Shown here: positions 9,519 to 20,655 of the stretch, piece by piece
Numbering within the stretch: the stretch's first letter is position 1
Layout of the letters: every line of letters starts with the position of its first letter
Source: Alloacidobacterium dinghuense
GTDB lineage: Bacteria > Acidobacteriota > Terriglobia > Terriglobales > Acidobacteriaceae
Direction of reading: 5' to 3'
DNA length: 64,000 bases
Assembly: GCF_014274465.1 (NCBI RefSeq)
Contig: NZ_CP060394.1
Coordinates: 4,402,001-4,466,000 of the forward strand
The notes under the pieces: model-generated
What the model saw: the letters and a program-made list of their open reading frames with translations, nothing else
Databases searched by the model: none
What the model was told of the DNA's origin: nothing
Translations under genes and position numbers: made by a program

Positions 9519-10844
9519 CTAACTGTGCGACGAAAGTGTTTGCCAGAGAAGAAAGAGATTCAGTGAGACGATGACGGCAACCGTAAGCCAGCCCAGAAAA
9601 CGTGTTGGCCTGCGATTGACGAATGCGCCCATAACCTGCTGCCTGCTTGTGAGCAGTAGAAGCGGCACCAGCGCAAACGGCAGCGTGAAGCTGAGCGCCA
9701 CCTGCGAGAGGATCAGTATCTTCAATGGATCGAGACCTGTCGCGATGACGACGATCGCGGGAATAAGCGTTAGCAGGCGGCGCAAAAAGATGCTGAATTT
9801 AATGTCGAGAAAGCCTTCAAGAATCACCTGCCCGGCCATGGTGCCAACTGTCGACGAGGAGAGCCCAGAGCACAGTAACGCAATTGCAAAGACCGCAGCC
9901 GACGTACCGCCGAGCAGCGGACCGAGGGTTTGATGCGCCTCTTCAATCGACATTCCATTCTGCCATTGGCGCCCGGCGAAAGCAGCGGCAGCGACGATAA
10001 TCATCGCGGAGTTGACGAGCCACGCACCGTTCATCGCTGCGAAGACGTCGATCGTCTCAAAGCGCAGATGCCGCGCTCGCGCCAGATATTGGCGGCGGGG
10101 CGTGTCGGCGATTTCGCTTTGTACACGCGGCTGCACAAGGGCAGAGTGCAGATAGATGACATGCGGCATGACTGTTGCCCCAAGCATGCCCACCGCAATG
10201 TAGATACTCTTACTGTCAATCGTGGGGATCAGCGTATGGATGGCAATGGCATGCCAGTCGGGGTGAATGAAAAACATTTCGACCGCGTAGCACATGCCGA
10301 TGATGCAGACAAAGGCCACGATTCCCAGCTCAAGCTTGCGGAAACCCCACAATTCGAGCGCAAGAATGGCGAAGACGCAGACCGCGGAAACCACGGCGGC
10401 CCCGAGAAGGATTTCTGTTTTGCTCCAGCCGTAATGCGTCAGCCACCCGCCAAACAATAGATAAAAGCCCAGCGATGCTCCCAGGAACTCGGCGAGGTCC
10501 GTGGCCAGTGCGGAAATTTCAGCGGCGACCCATAAGCCGATCGACGTGGGGCGCGAGAAATGCTCACGGCAGCTCTGTGGCAGGGTTCTTCCAGTCGCGA
10601 TGCCCAGCTTTGCCGCAAGGTATTGAATCAGGATGGCCATGGCGTTCGACCACAGCAAAACCCAAAGGAGCTTGTAGCCGAAGCGCGCGCCGCCGTCGAA
10701 ATTGGTCGCAAAATTGCCGGGGTCAATATAGGCGATGCTGGCGACGAAGGCGGGCCCGAAGTAATACCACAGCTCGGACGAGCGCATGCGCGGCAGCTTG
10801 GACCGTGTTCGCACCGCTGCGGATTGTGTTGTCGGGGTTGCCAT
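9519..10844 (-). CDS. mntH: Nramp divalent metal (Mn2+/Fe2+) transporter
   Basis: Proton-coupled uptake of Mn2+ or Fe2+ across the inner membrane. The TM1 metal motif DPGN is at residues 41-44. The TM6 motif begins MPH at 226-228, with VIYLHSALV following; the residue after MPH is V, where Asn is common. About 11 hydrophobic helices fit in 441 residues. An alternative start at residue 20 (MRSSELWYYFGPAF) would also give a complete transporter. It is monocistronic and divergent from purD. A perfect 10-bp palindrome overlaps the likely -10 element upstream, which suggests metal-responsive repression. MntH versus a broader Nramp specificity is not decided by the sequence. Confidence 0.88.
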   Translation of the reverse strand: MATPTTQSAAVRTRSKLPRMRSSELWYYFGPAFVASIAYIDPGNFATNFDGGARFGYKLLWVLLWSNAMAILIQYLAAKLGIATGRTLPQSCREHFSRPTSIGLWVAAEISALATDLAEFLGASLGFYLLFGGWLTHYGWSKTEILLGAAVVSAVCVFAILALELWGFRKLELGIVAFVCIIGMCYAVEMFFIHPDWHAIAIHTLIPTIDSKSIYIAVGMLGATVMPHVIYLHSALVQPRVQSEIADTPRRQYLARARHLRFETIDVFAAMNGAWLVNSAMIIVAAAAFAGRQWQNGMSIEEAHQTLGPLLGGTSAAVFAIALLCSGLSSSTVGTMAGQVILEGFLDIKFSIFLRRLLTLIPAIVVIATGLDPLKILILSQVALSFTLPFALVPLLLLTSRQQVMGAFVNRRPTRFLGWLTVAVIVSLNLFLLWQTLSSHS

Positions 10845-10891
10845 CGCGCCTGACCTGAACCAGAGTATAGGGCGAAAAATCGGGAAAGTAA

Positions 10892-10918
10892 ACTATAGTT
10901 AACTAACTTTATTAACAA
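10892..10918 (-). promoter_or_regulatory. Candidate mntH promoter with overlapping palindromic operator
   Basis: On the minus strand, TATAGT (10892-10897) is a good -10 and TTGTTA (10913-10918) a possible -35, although the spacer is only 15 nt. TAGTTAACTA (10896-10905) is a perfect palindrome overlapping the -10, the expected place for a repressor of a metal-uptake gene. Confidence 0.4.
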
Positions 10919-11002
10919 TTATTCATCAATTTGAACCGGACTTGGCGACTTTTCAGCCGTGCTGTAGCCTTTGTTTAAGAAAAAGGGAGAGTTAAGACCG
11001 GA

Positions 11003-12292
11003 ATGAAAGTCCTCGTCATCGGCTTCGGGGGGCGGGAGCACGCGCTTGCGTGGGCGATTCGTAAGTCGCCGCGCGTACGGGAGGTGGTTTGCGCGCCGGG
11101 TAACGGCGGCATCGCGCAAATTGCGCGGCTGGTGAATGCCAACCAGAAAGACGTAAATGATCTGCTGCGCGCGGTTGTGGCGGAGAATCCGGATTTGACC
11201 GTGGTAGGGCCGGAAGTTCCGCTCGCGCTCGGGTTGGTGGACGAGATGCAGCGGCGCAGTCTTGCTGTTTTCGGCCCGACACGGGCGGCGGCGGCGCTGG
11301 AAACGAGCAAGGCCTTCGCCAAGCGCTTCATGCAGCGATACAAGATTCCAACGGCAAACTACGCTGTATGCGCTACGCAGGAAGAGGCGTTGAAGGCGCT
11401 GGAGCTTTTCCATCTGCCGGTCGTGATCAAGGCCGATGGACTCGCCGCAGGCAAGGGCGTGGTGATTGCGAACACGAAGAAGGAAGCGCAGGACGCAATT
11501 GCCGGACTGTTCAGCGGCAAGCTGCTGGGCTCGGTGGAAACCAGCGTGGTGATTGAGGAATTCCTCCAGGGCGAGGAGCTTTCGTTTCTTGTTTTGAGCG
11601 ATGGCCACAATGCGGTTCCGCTGGTGCCGGCGCAGGATCACAAGCGCATTGGCGAAGGCGACACGGGACCAAATACCGGGGGCATGGGGGTCTATTCGAC
11701 CGATACCATGCTCGACCCGCAGATGCGTGAGTGGATCATGCATCACATCGTGCAGCCCACGATTGACGGTATGGCTGCCGAGGATACGCCTTTCGTCGGC
11801 GTGCTTTACTGCGGCCTGATGATGACGGCGCGCGGTCCGATGGTGCTTGAATACAATGCGCGCTTCGGCGATCCGGAGACGCAGGCAATTCTGGTGCGGA
11901 TTGAAAGCGATCTGCTCGACGGGATCGAGGCGTGCGTCGAGGGCCGATTGAGCAATACGGAGTTTCGCTGGCGACCAGGCGCGTCGGCATGCGTGGTTGC
12001 AGCGTCGCAGGGATATCCGGGCAGCTATACGAACGGCCATGTGATCACTGGTCTCGACGACGCCGCGAAGACTGGCGGCGTCGAGGTCTTTCATGCGGGG
12101 ACTTCTCTCCTTGATGGCAGCTATCTGACGAACGGCGGGCGTGTGCTGGGGGTTACGGCTGCGGCCGATTCGCTGGAAAGTGCGCTGGGACTGGCCTATG
12201 AGGGTATTAGCAGGATTCACTTTGAGGGCATGTATTATCGGCGAGATATCGGGCACAGGGCGCTGAAGTCGAAGGTTAACTATGGTCATTAA
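11003..12292 (+). CDS. purD: Phosphoribosylamine-glycine ligase (GARS)
   Basis: Second step of de novo purine synthesis: ATP-dependent joining of glycine to phosphoribosylamine to give GAR. The N-terminal preATP-grasp motif MKVLVIGFGGREHALAW is diagnostic. The ATP-grasp centre shows KADGLAAGKGVV and LEYNARFGDPETQ. At 429 residues it is a stand-alone bacterial PurD, not fused to PurM or PurN. AAGGGAGAG lies upstream of the ATG. The last 11 bp overlap the start of the dienelactone hydrolase gene, so the two are probably translationally coupled. Confidence 0.96.
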   Translation: MKVLVIGFGGREHALAWAIRKSPRVREVVCAPGNGGIAQIARLVNANQKDVNDLLRAVVAENPDLTVVGPEVPLALGLVDEMQRRSLAVFGPTRAAAALETSKAFAKRFMQRYKIPTANYAVCATQEEALKALELFHLPVVIKADGLAAGKGVVIANTKKEAQDAIAGLFSGKLLGSVETSVVIEEFLQGEELSFLVLSDGHNAVPLVPAQDHKRIGEGDTGPNTGGMGVYSTDTMLDPQMREWIMHHIVQPTIDGMAAEDTPFVGVLYCGLMMTARGPMVLEYNARFGDPETQAILVRIESDLLDGIEACVEGRLSNTEFRWRPGASACVVAASQGYPGSYTNGHVITGLDDAAKTGGVEVFHAGTSLLDGSYLTNGGRVLGVTAAADSLESALGLAYEGISRIHFEGMYYRRDIGHRALKSKVNYGH

Positions 12293-13025
12293 AGACGATC
12301 TGGTTGTTGACGTCGCTGCGCCGACTGGGCCGATGCGGACGTACTTCTTTCATCCCGCATCGGAGGGACGCTATCCCGGCGTGATTCTCTATTCGGAGAT
12401 TTTTCAGCTTACGGCACCGATCCGGCGCTTTGCTTCGTTCATTGCGGGCCATCGATATTTAGTCGCGGTGCCAGAGGTGTATCACGAACTGGAGACTGCG
12501 GGGACTGTTCTGGCTTACGATCAGGCAGGCGCGGACAAGGGCAACGAGGACAAGTATGCGAAGGAGTTGTCTTCGTATGACGGCGATGCCAAGGCGCTGA
12601 TTGAGCACATGCCGACGATGGCGCAGTGCAACGGGCGCCTCGGGACGATTGGCATTTGTCTGGGTGGTCACCTTGCGTTTCGTACTGCGATGAATCCGGA
12701 GATCAGCGCTGCTGCATGCTTTTACGCGACGGACCTTCACAGCGGATCGCTGGGCAAAGGCAAGAACGATAATTCGCTGGCGCGCGCAGGTGAGATCAAG
12801 GGCGAGCTGTTTCACATCTGGGGACGGCAGGACCCGCATGTTCCGCTCGAAGGACGCATCAAGATTAAAGCGCGGCTGGATGAGGTGGGCGCGAATTATC
12901 AATGGATGGAAGTGAACGGAGCGCATGCTTTTATGCGCGACGAGGGCTATCGTTACGATCCGGAACTTGAGTATCAGTGCAAGGGGCTGGTGCTTTCGCT
13001 GCTGCACCGACGGCTCTACTTGTAG
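12282..13025 (+). CDS. Dienelactone hydrolase family protein
   Basis: Alpha/beta hydrolase of the DLH family, cytosolic, with no signal peptide. The nucleophile elbow GICLGG places Cys126 as nucleophile. Asp184 (GRQDPHVP) and His215 (NGAHAF) complete a Cys-Asp-His triad as in carboxymethylenebutenolidase. At 247 residues it has family length. The first 11 bp lie inside purD, so it rides on purD transcription, and the DinB-like gene follows 8 bp later. The neighbours give no aromatic-degradation context, so the substrate is unknown and the lactone-hydrolase name is a family label. Confidence 0.85.
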   Translation: MVIKDDLVVDVAAPTGPMRTYFFHPASEGRYPGVILYSEIFQLTAPIRRFASFIAGHRYLVAVPEVYHELETAGTVLAYDQAGADKGNEDKYAKELSSYDGDAKALIEHMPTMAQCNGRLGTIGICLGGHLAFRTAMNPEISAAACFYATDLHSGSLGKGKNDNSLARAGEIKGELFHIWGRQDPHVPLEGRIKIKARLDEVGANYQWMEVNGAHAFMRDEGYRYDPELEYQCKGLVLSLLHRRLYL

Positions 13026-13033
13026 GGGACAGG

Positions 13034-13533
13034 ATGGAACACTCAGCCGTTACGCTTGAGGCTCTGCTCGCCGATTACGAAGCAACTGCTGCTCGCTGGG
13101 CAAAATTTTTCGAGGCCAATCCGGGCGCGTCGCTAGTGCCGACGGACATTGCCAAATCGCAGAATATTGGCGAGTTGGTGTGGCACATCTATGCTGCGTC
13201 GTTCCGGCATGCGCAGAGATTGCTTGGCGAGCAAGTGACAGACCTTGAAGGAACGGTGACGGTTCGCGATATCGCTTCGGCCTTTGCGCTCAAGGATGCG
13301 GCGGTGGCGAAGCTACTGCAGTTTCTGGCGAATACATCTGAGGCGTCCCTCGACGAGCAGCTCGAATTCAAGTCGCGCATCACCGGGCGCGTCAGTTACG
13401 GAAGCAGGCGCAAGCTCTGCCTGCATGTGCTGGTACACGCCATCCGGCACTGGGCTCAGATTGGGACGCTCGTGCGAATCGGGGGATATCCGCCGGACTG
13501 GGGACAGGATATCTGGTACAGCGAGGCGATTGC

Positions 13534-13537
<4 letters not shown>
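13034..13537 (+). CDS. DinB-like four-helix metal-binding protein
   Basis: 167 residues with the DinB/YfiT-like helical bundle pattern. A histidine on helix 2 (ELVWHIYAA, near residue 50) and the HxxxHAIRH block near residue 135 (HVLVHAIRHWAQIGTLVR) are the usual three-His metal site. The family includes thiol transferases (bacillithiol or mycothiol) and many uncharacterised proteins, so function is open. ATG 13034 follows GGGGACAGG. It is last in the purD-DLH-dinB-like run, and its stop overlaps that of gatB by 4 bp. Confidence 0.7.
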
Positions 13538-15009
<1,472 letters not shown>

Positions 15010-15222
15010 AGATAGTCCAATTTTAGCAGCGGCTGAAACGCGGGAAAGCCGGCTGCCACTAGATATTGAGCAAAAGAATCGAAGCGGGCCGTAGCATATT
15101 TATGCTGCCGGCGATTGTTCCGAGCAGCGGGACCGGAAACGTGAATGTGAACTGGCAGAACTGAAGGGTCACGTGCGGAGGTCCACCGGCCCGCGTGTCC
15201 TCGGCTGGTAAACTGGATTTGC

Positions 15223-18200
15223 ATGATCCTCCCGTTCGTCCGCGAGTTATTGGCGGATCTGGAGCATTCCTCATCTTTTGAACAGGCACGAAGGCACCTC
15301 GCCCTTGCCCGTGGGCGTCGTCGTGTCTCTGGACTGACTTCGACAGCTCGCTCTTTGTATCTTCCGCTCTTCGCGCGGGCGGCGAATGTTCCTGTTGTCG
15401 TCGTTGTTGCCGACAACAAGGCTGCTGACACGCTGCAGATCGCGTTGCGCGCCGGCTGCGAATTAACAGGTGCTATCGCTCCCGAGCGCGTTTTGAAGCT
15501 TCCAGCGCATGACGTGCTGCCTTTCGAAAATCTTTCGCCGCACCCTGAAGTGCAAGAGCAGCGCGCGGCGACCCTATGGAAGATTGCCACCGGGGCGGCG
15601 TCGATTGTGATTGCGCCAGTTGAAGCGTCGGCGATGCGATTTTTTGCGGCGGAGTACTATGCCGATCTGGCGCGCACATTGCGTCGTGGCGAAGAGATCG
15701 ACATCGATGAACTGATCACGCACCTGACCAGCGTGGGTTACAGTGCGGCAGACATAGTGGAGATGCCGGGGCAGTTCACGCGGCGCGGGGGCATTCTCGA
15801 TGTGTATTCGCCGGAGGCCGACCGACCGGTGCGCGTCGAGTTCTTTGGTGATGAGATCGATTCCATCCGCAAGTTCGATCCGGAGTCGCAGCGGTCTTCA
15901 ACGCCATTAGATGAAGCGGTGTTGCTACCGCTCACCGAGACGCCTATTACTGAGCGCTTGCTGGCAGCGGTGCATGCGCGGCTGAGCGGAGCGCACCTCG
16001 AGTCGGCGGATGACCCGAATCTGGTGGCCGAAGCAGTTGCGGCGAGCGGTGTTACTGTTTTTCCCGGATGGGAGTTTTTCTCAACGGTTGCCGGAGCAGG
16101 CAAAACTCTGCTCGATCTTTTTCCGCGCGCGACACTTTTTGTGGAAGAGCCGGCGATGATCAAGAATCAGCTTGATCGCTGGTGGAACAAGGTGGAGCAG
16201 CGGCACGACCGCAGCGGCATCGGCTCGCTGATTCAGCCGGACGACATTTACATGCGTCCTGAGTTGTTGCAGGGGCAACTTGCCTCGCATCCTGGTCTCG
16301 ATATCGATCAACTCGGCGCCGTCGATGTGCTCGAAGAAGATGAGACGTTGGGCGAGATAGAAATCCATTCGCGCCCAACGCTGCGTTTTCACGGATCGAT
16401 TCCGGCATTCGTCGAACAAGTGCGCACACTTATGCAACAGGAGACGCGCATGCTGCTGGCCGCACCTAACCAGGGCGAGGTGGAACGGCTGGCGAGCTTG
16501 CTGCGCGAATACGAGATTCCCTACCGGCTTGGCAGCCGTATCCAGCACGCGGGCAGCGAGACGATTTATGACGAGTCGAGCTATCTGGCGGGCGATCTGC
16601 GCACGCCGATTCTGGTGCGCAGTCTGCTGACCAACGGCGTAAGCCTGCCGGATGCGAATCTTATCGTCTTCGGTGCGAATGATTTCTCTGACGAAGCGGA
16701 TATTGCCGCTCGGCCCGCGCCAAAGAAATCGAAAACAGCTGCTTTTGTTTCCGATTTTCGCGATCTCGCGGTTGGGGACTACGTTGTCCACGTCGAGCAC
16801 GGCATTGCCTGCTATATGGGCCTCAAGGAGATTGCGCAGGACGGCGTCAACATCGAATTCATGATCCTAGAGTTCGCGGAGCAGGCGCGGCTATACGTGC
16901 CGCTTACGCGACTCGACCTGATTCAAAAATACCGTTCGAGCGAAGCCGGGACTGCGCCTGTGCTCAACAAACTCGGCTCGCAGCAATGGGCCAAGACCAA
17001 GGCGCGCGTGAAGAAGGCCATGCAGGACATGGCCGACGAGCTGCTCAAGCTGTACGCGCAGCGTAAGGCCGCGCAAGGAAACGCCTTCTCGCCAGACAAC
17101 GAATTCCAGCACGAATTTGAAGACGCATTCGACTACAACGAGACCGACGATCAGATGTCGGCGATCAACGACATCAAGCGTGACATGGAATCGCAGATGC
17201 CGATGGATCGCCTGCTCTGCGGCGACGTTGGTTACGGCAAAACGGAAGTGGCCATGCGGGCGGCCTTCAAGGTGGTGCAGGATGGCAAGCAGGTAGCCGT
17301 GCTGACGCCGACGACCGTCCTCAGCTTTCAGCATTTCGAGACATTCAAGAAACGTTTCAGTCTCTTTCCCATTTCCATCGAGATGATCTCGCGCTTCCGC
17401 ACCCCAAAGGAGCAGAAACAGATTCTTGAAAAAGTCGAAGTGGGTCAGGTAGACATTCTGATCGGCACGCATCGGCTGCTTTCGAAGGACATCAAGTTCC
17501 ATGATCTCGGTTTGCTGGTCGTTGACGAGGAACAGCGCTTCGGCGTGCGCCATAAAGAGCGGCTGAAGCAGATGCGGCAGTCGATCGATGTCCTGGCAAT
17601 GTCGGCAACGCCGATCCCACGCACGCTGCATATGTCGTTAGTTGGGTTGCGTGACATGAGCGTGATCGAAACGCCGCCGAAGGACCGCATGGCGATTCAG
17701 ACAGTCGTTGCGAAGTTTGACGAGAAGCTGATCCGATCTGCGGTCGAAGTGGAACTGGAGCGCGGCGGGCAGATCTATTTCGTGCACAACCGCGTAGAGA
17801 CGATCTACGAGATTGCTGCGAAAATTCAGGAGCTGGTGCCGATGGCGCGCATCACCGTCGGCCACGGACAGATGGGCGAGAGCGAACTCGAGAAGGTGAT
17901 GCTCTCGTTCATGCATCACGAGCACGACGTGCTGGTGGCGACAACGATCATCGAGAATGGCCTCGACATCCCGCTGGCGAACACGATCATCATCAACCGT
18001 GCTGATCGCCACGGCTTGTCTGAGCTGTACCAGTTGCGCGGGCGCGTCGGCCGCTCGAATCGCCGCGCCTATGCATATCTACTGATTCCGCCGGAGCAGG
18101 AGCTGACGGATGTAGCCCGGCGCCGGCTTGCAGCTTTGAAGGAATTTTCCGACCTCGGCGCAGGGTTCAAGATTGCGGCGCTCGATCTTGAATTGCGCGG

Positions 18201-18780
18201 CGCTGGCAACATGCTCGGCGGCGAGCAGAGCGGCCACATCGAAGCCGTCGGCTTTGAAATGTACACCGGCATGCTCGAGGAAGCCGTGGCCAAACTAAAG
18301 GGCGAAGAGCGCGTCGAGGTTCCAGTGACGCAGCTGAATCTTGGTATCAGCCTGCGGATCGACGAGAGTTACATTACCGAAGAGAATCAGCGGCTGCGCA
18401 TCTACAAGCGCATTGCCGGGGCGCAGACCGAGGGTGCCGTGGCCGACGTTCAGGCCGAGCTTGAAGACCGCTACGGCCCGCTGCCCGACGGGGTAAAGCT
18501 TCTGCTTGAAGCAGCGCTGCTCCGCGCCGAGTGCGAGCGCGTCGGAGTAGCTCAGATTGATCGCAAGCGCGACCAGCTGCATATTCGCTTTACTGAGCAA
18601 GCCAACGTCGACCCTGGCCGGCTGATGAAGTTGGTGGCGAAGAATGCCAAGCGCGGCGCGCAGTTTACGCCGCAGGGAGTTTTGCGGTATCCGCTGTCAC
18701 AAACCAGGCCCGATGAAGTGCTGATGGAAATACGTTTGCTGCTGGATGAGCTGATGGTGGAACCGGTGGCAGCAAAATGA
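15223..18780 (+). CDS. mfd: Transcription-repair coupling factor
   Basis: ATP-dependent DNA translocase that removes RNA polymerase stalled at lesions and recruits UvrA. In order: an N-terminal UvrB-homology module (FENLSPHPEVQEQR, then TRRGGILDVYSPEAD near 185-200), an RNA polymerase interaction domain starting near GDYVVHVEHGIACYMG (about 520-535), and a RecG-like helicase with Walker A GDVGYGKTE (near 668) and DEEQRFGV. The VATTIIENGLDIP, RGRVGRS and C-terminal TRCF domains follow. At 1185 residues it is full length. It stands alone, divergent from gatB. Confidence 0.96.
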   Translation: MILPFVRELLADLEHSSSFEQARRHLALARGRRRVSGLTSTARSLYLPLFARAANVPVVVVVADNKAADTLQIALRAGCELTGAIAPERVLKLPAHDVLPFENLSPHPEVQEQRAATLWKIATGAASIVIAPVEASAMRFFAAEYYADLARTLRRGEEIDIDELITHLTSVGYSAADIVEMPGQFTRRGGILDVYSPEADRPVRVEFFGDEIDSIRKFDPESQRSSTPLDEAVLLPLTETPITERLLAAVHARLSGAHLESADDPNLVAEAVAASGVTVFPGWEFFSTVAGAGKTLLDLFPRATLFVEEPAMIKNQLDRWWNKVEQRHDRSGIGSLIQPDDIYMRPELLQGQLASHPGLDIDQLGAVDVLEEDETLGEIEIHSRPTLRFHGSIPAFVEQVRTLMQQETRMLLAAPNQGEVERLASLLREYEIPYRLGSRIQHAGSETIYDESSYLAGDLRTPILVRSLLTNGVSLPDANLIVFGANDFSDEADIAARPAPKKSKTAAFVSDFRDLAVGDYVVHVEHGIACYMGLKEIAQDGVNIEFMILEFAEQARLYVPLTRLDLIQKYRSSEAGTAPVLNKLGSQQWAKTKARVKKAMQDMADELLKLYAQRKAAQGNAFSPDNEFQHEFEDAFDYNETDDQMSAINDIKRDMESQMPMDRLLCGDVGYGKTEVAMRAAFKVVQDGKQVAVLTPTTVLSFQHFETFKKRFSLFPISIEMISRFRTPKEQKQILEKVEVGQVDILIGTHRLLSKDIKFHDLGLLVVDEEQRFGVRHKERLKQMRQSIDVLAMSATPIPRTLHMSLVGLRDMSVIETPPKDRMAIQTVVAKFDEKLIRSAVEVELERGGQIYFVHNRVETIYEIAAKIQELVPMARITVGHGQMGESELEKVMLSFMHHEHDVLVATTIIENGLDIPLANTIIINRADRHGLSELYQLRGRVGRSNRRAYAYLLIPPEQELTDVARRRLAALKEFSDLGAGFKIAALDLELRGAGNMLGGEQSGHIEAVGFEMYTGMLEEAVAKLKGEERVEVPVTQLNLGISLRIDESYITEENQRLRIYKRIAGAQTEGAVADVQAELEDRYGPLPDGVKLLLEAALLRAECERVGVAQIDRKRDQLHIRFTEQANVDPGRLMKLVAKNAKRGAQFTPQGVLRYPLSQTRPDEVLMEIRLLLDELMVEPVAAK

Positions 18781-18815
18781 GATCATTCGTAGTCACAAAT
18801 TGAAATGAGGCTGCA

Positions 18816-20573
18816 GTGAGCAAGAAACTAGTTTTCCTTTCGTTAGCTTTTGGAGGCGTGATGGCCGCAACCGTTGCAGCACAGACGCTGGATGTCAATG
18901 CCAAATTCCGCGATCTTGCCGATCAGTACTTTGAACGCGCGACCTTTGCCTATAACCCCACATTCGGCACGATGGCGGGGCTGCACCAGTACGACTCGAA
19001 GCTCGAGAACTACAGCCATGCCACGGTCGATGCGCAAATTGCAACGCTTGAGGATTTCGAGAAGAAGTTCGACGATTTGCCGGCGTTCCAGATGGATACT
19101 TCTACTCAGGCCGACCGCGAACTGGTGCTCGACGATATTCGCAGCAAGCTGCTCACGCTGCAGACCATCAAGCCATGGGAGAAGAACCCTGACAACTATT
19201 CAAGCGGCATCACCAACAGCGCGTTCGTTCTGATGGAGCGCAATTTTGCACCGTCGGACGAAAGACTCCGATCTCTGATTGCTCGCGAAAAGCAAATGCC
19301 CGCAGTTTTTGCCGCAGCGCGGCAGAACCTGAAGAATCCTCCCCACATCTACACAGAGATCGCTCTCGAACAGCTGCCGGGCATCATCAGCTTCTTCGAA
19401 AGCGATGTGCCAGAGGCATTCAAGGACGCAACCGATCCGGCAACTAAGGCCGAATTCAAAAAGACGAATGCCGGAGTGATCGCTGCGCTCAAGAGCTACG
19501 AATCATGGCTGAAGCAGGACCTGTTGCCGCGCTCGAATGGCGATTTTCGCCTGGGCGCCGAGACCTTCTCAAAGAAGCTTGAATATGACGAGATGGTCGA
19601 TACGCCGCTGTCGAAGCTGCTCGACATCGCCTACGACGACATGCACAAAAACCAGGCAGAGTTTGCGCGTGTAGGCAAAGAGGTAGACCCTTCGAAGACA
19701 CCACAGGAAGTGGTGGAGGAACTCGGGTCGATTCATCCGGCTCCCGATCAGCTGCTGCAGACCTTCCGCGACACGTTCAGCGGACTGATCGCATTCATCC
19801 AGACAAACCGCATCATCACCATTCCTTCTGATGTGCGGCCAACGCTCGAAGAAACTCCGCCGTTCATGCGGGCGACGACGCAGGCGTCGATGGATCCGCC
19901 GGGACCATTCGAGACGCACTCGACCACGGCATACTTCAACGTTACATTGCCGGAAAAGGGCTGGACCGCGGAACATATCGCTGAGCACATGGCCGCCTTT
20001 AACGTTGGAACGGTCATCAGCACGTCCGTGCATGAGGCTTATCCGGGGCACTACGTGCAGTTTCTTTGGACCAATTACGCGCCGTTGAGCAAGGTACGAA
20101 AGTTGATCGGCGCTAACACGAATATCGAAGGCTGGGCCCATTATTGCGAGCAGATGATGCTGGATGCGGGCTATGGACAGCCGGGCACTGGCGCGAAGGA
20201 CGAGCGCGAGGCGCACCTGATTCGGCTGGGCCAGTTGCAGGATGCGCTGCTGCGCGACGCGCGCTTCATCGTCGGCATCAAGATGCATACCGGCGAAATC
20301 ACCTTCGATCAGGCCGTCGACTTTTTCGTGAAGGAAGGCTATCAGTCAAGGTCTGTGGGAACGGTCGAGACAAAGCGCGGCACCGCGGACCCGACCTACC
20401 TTTACTACACACTTGGCAAGCTGCAGATTATGAAACTGCGCGCCGATCTCGAAAAGAAGCAGGGCTCAGACTTCTCGCTGCAGAGATTCCATGACAACTT
20501 TATGCGGCAAGGAGGGGCTCCGATCAAGATTGTGCGACAGGCATTATTGGGCGATAATTCGCCAACACTCTGA
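18816..20573 (+). CDS. DUF885 family protein (HExxPGH metallopeptidase-like)
   Basis: 585 residues with a probable signal peptide (residues 1-22, VMAATVAAQT), so exported or periplasmic. The C-terminal half carries HEAYPGHYVQ (from residue 406) and EGWAHYCEQ (about residue 438), the motifs characteristic of DUF885 and resembling a zinc-peptidase site in which the two His and the downstream Glu could bind metal. The GTG start has GAGG upstream. It lies between mfd and galU, which gives no functional hint. Peptidase activity is a family-level inference. Confidence 0.8.
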   Translation: MSKKLVFLSLAFGGVMAATVAAQTLDVNAKFRDLADQYFERATFAYNPTFGTMAGLHQYDSKLENYSHATVDAQIATLEDFEKKFDDLPAFQMDTSTQADRELVLDDIRSKLLTLQTIKPWEKNPDNYSSGITNSAFVLMERNFAPSDERLRSLIAREKQMPAVFAAARQNLKNPPHIYTEIALEQLPGIISFFESDVPEAFKDATDPATKAEFKKTNAGVIAALKSYESWLKQDLLPRSNGDFRLGAETFSKKLEYDEMVDTPLSKLLDIAYDDMHKNQAEFARVGKEVDPSKTPQEVVEELGSIHPAPDQLLQTFRDTFSGLIAFIQTNRIITIPSDVRPTLEETPPFMRATTQASMDPPGPFETHSTTAYFNVTLPEKGWTAEHIAEHMAAFNVGTVISTSVHEAYPGHYVQFLWTNYAPLSKVRKLIGANTNIEGWAHYCEQMMLDAGYGQPGTGAKDEREAHLIRLGQLQDALLRDARFIVGIKMHTGEITFDQAVDFFVKEGYQSRSVGTVETKRGTADPTYLYYTLGKLQIMKLRADLEKKQGSDFSLQRFHDNFMRQGGAPIKIVRQALLGDNSPTL

Positions 20574-20655
20574 AGCATAAATCTGCATCATACTTCGGTG
20601 GCATTTGCCACGCCCACGAACTGCACATTTCGATTAGAAAGAAGCAACGAAGCGA

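Noticed and set aside
10919-12289. Long antisense ORF of 456 codons opposite purD
   Set aside because: It is the shadow of purD; the peptide is His/Arg-rich with no motifs and purD is unmistakable.
16081-16800. Antisense ORF inside mfd
   Set aside because: Shadow of the mfd coding frame.
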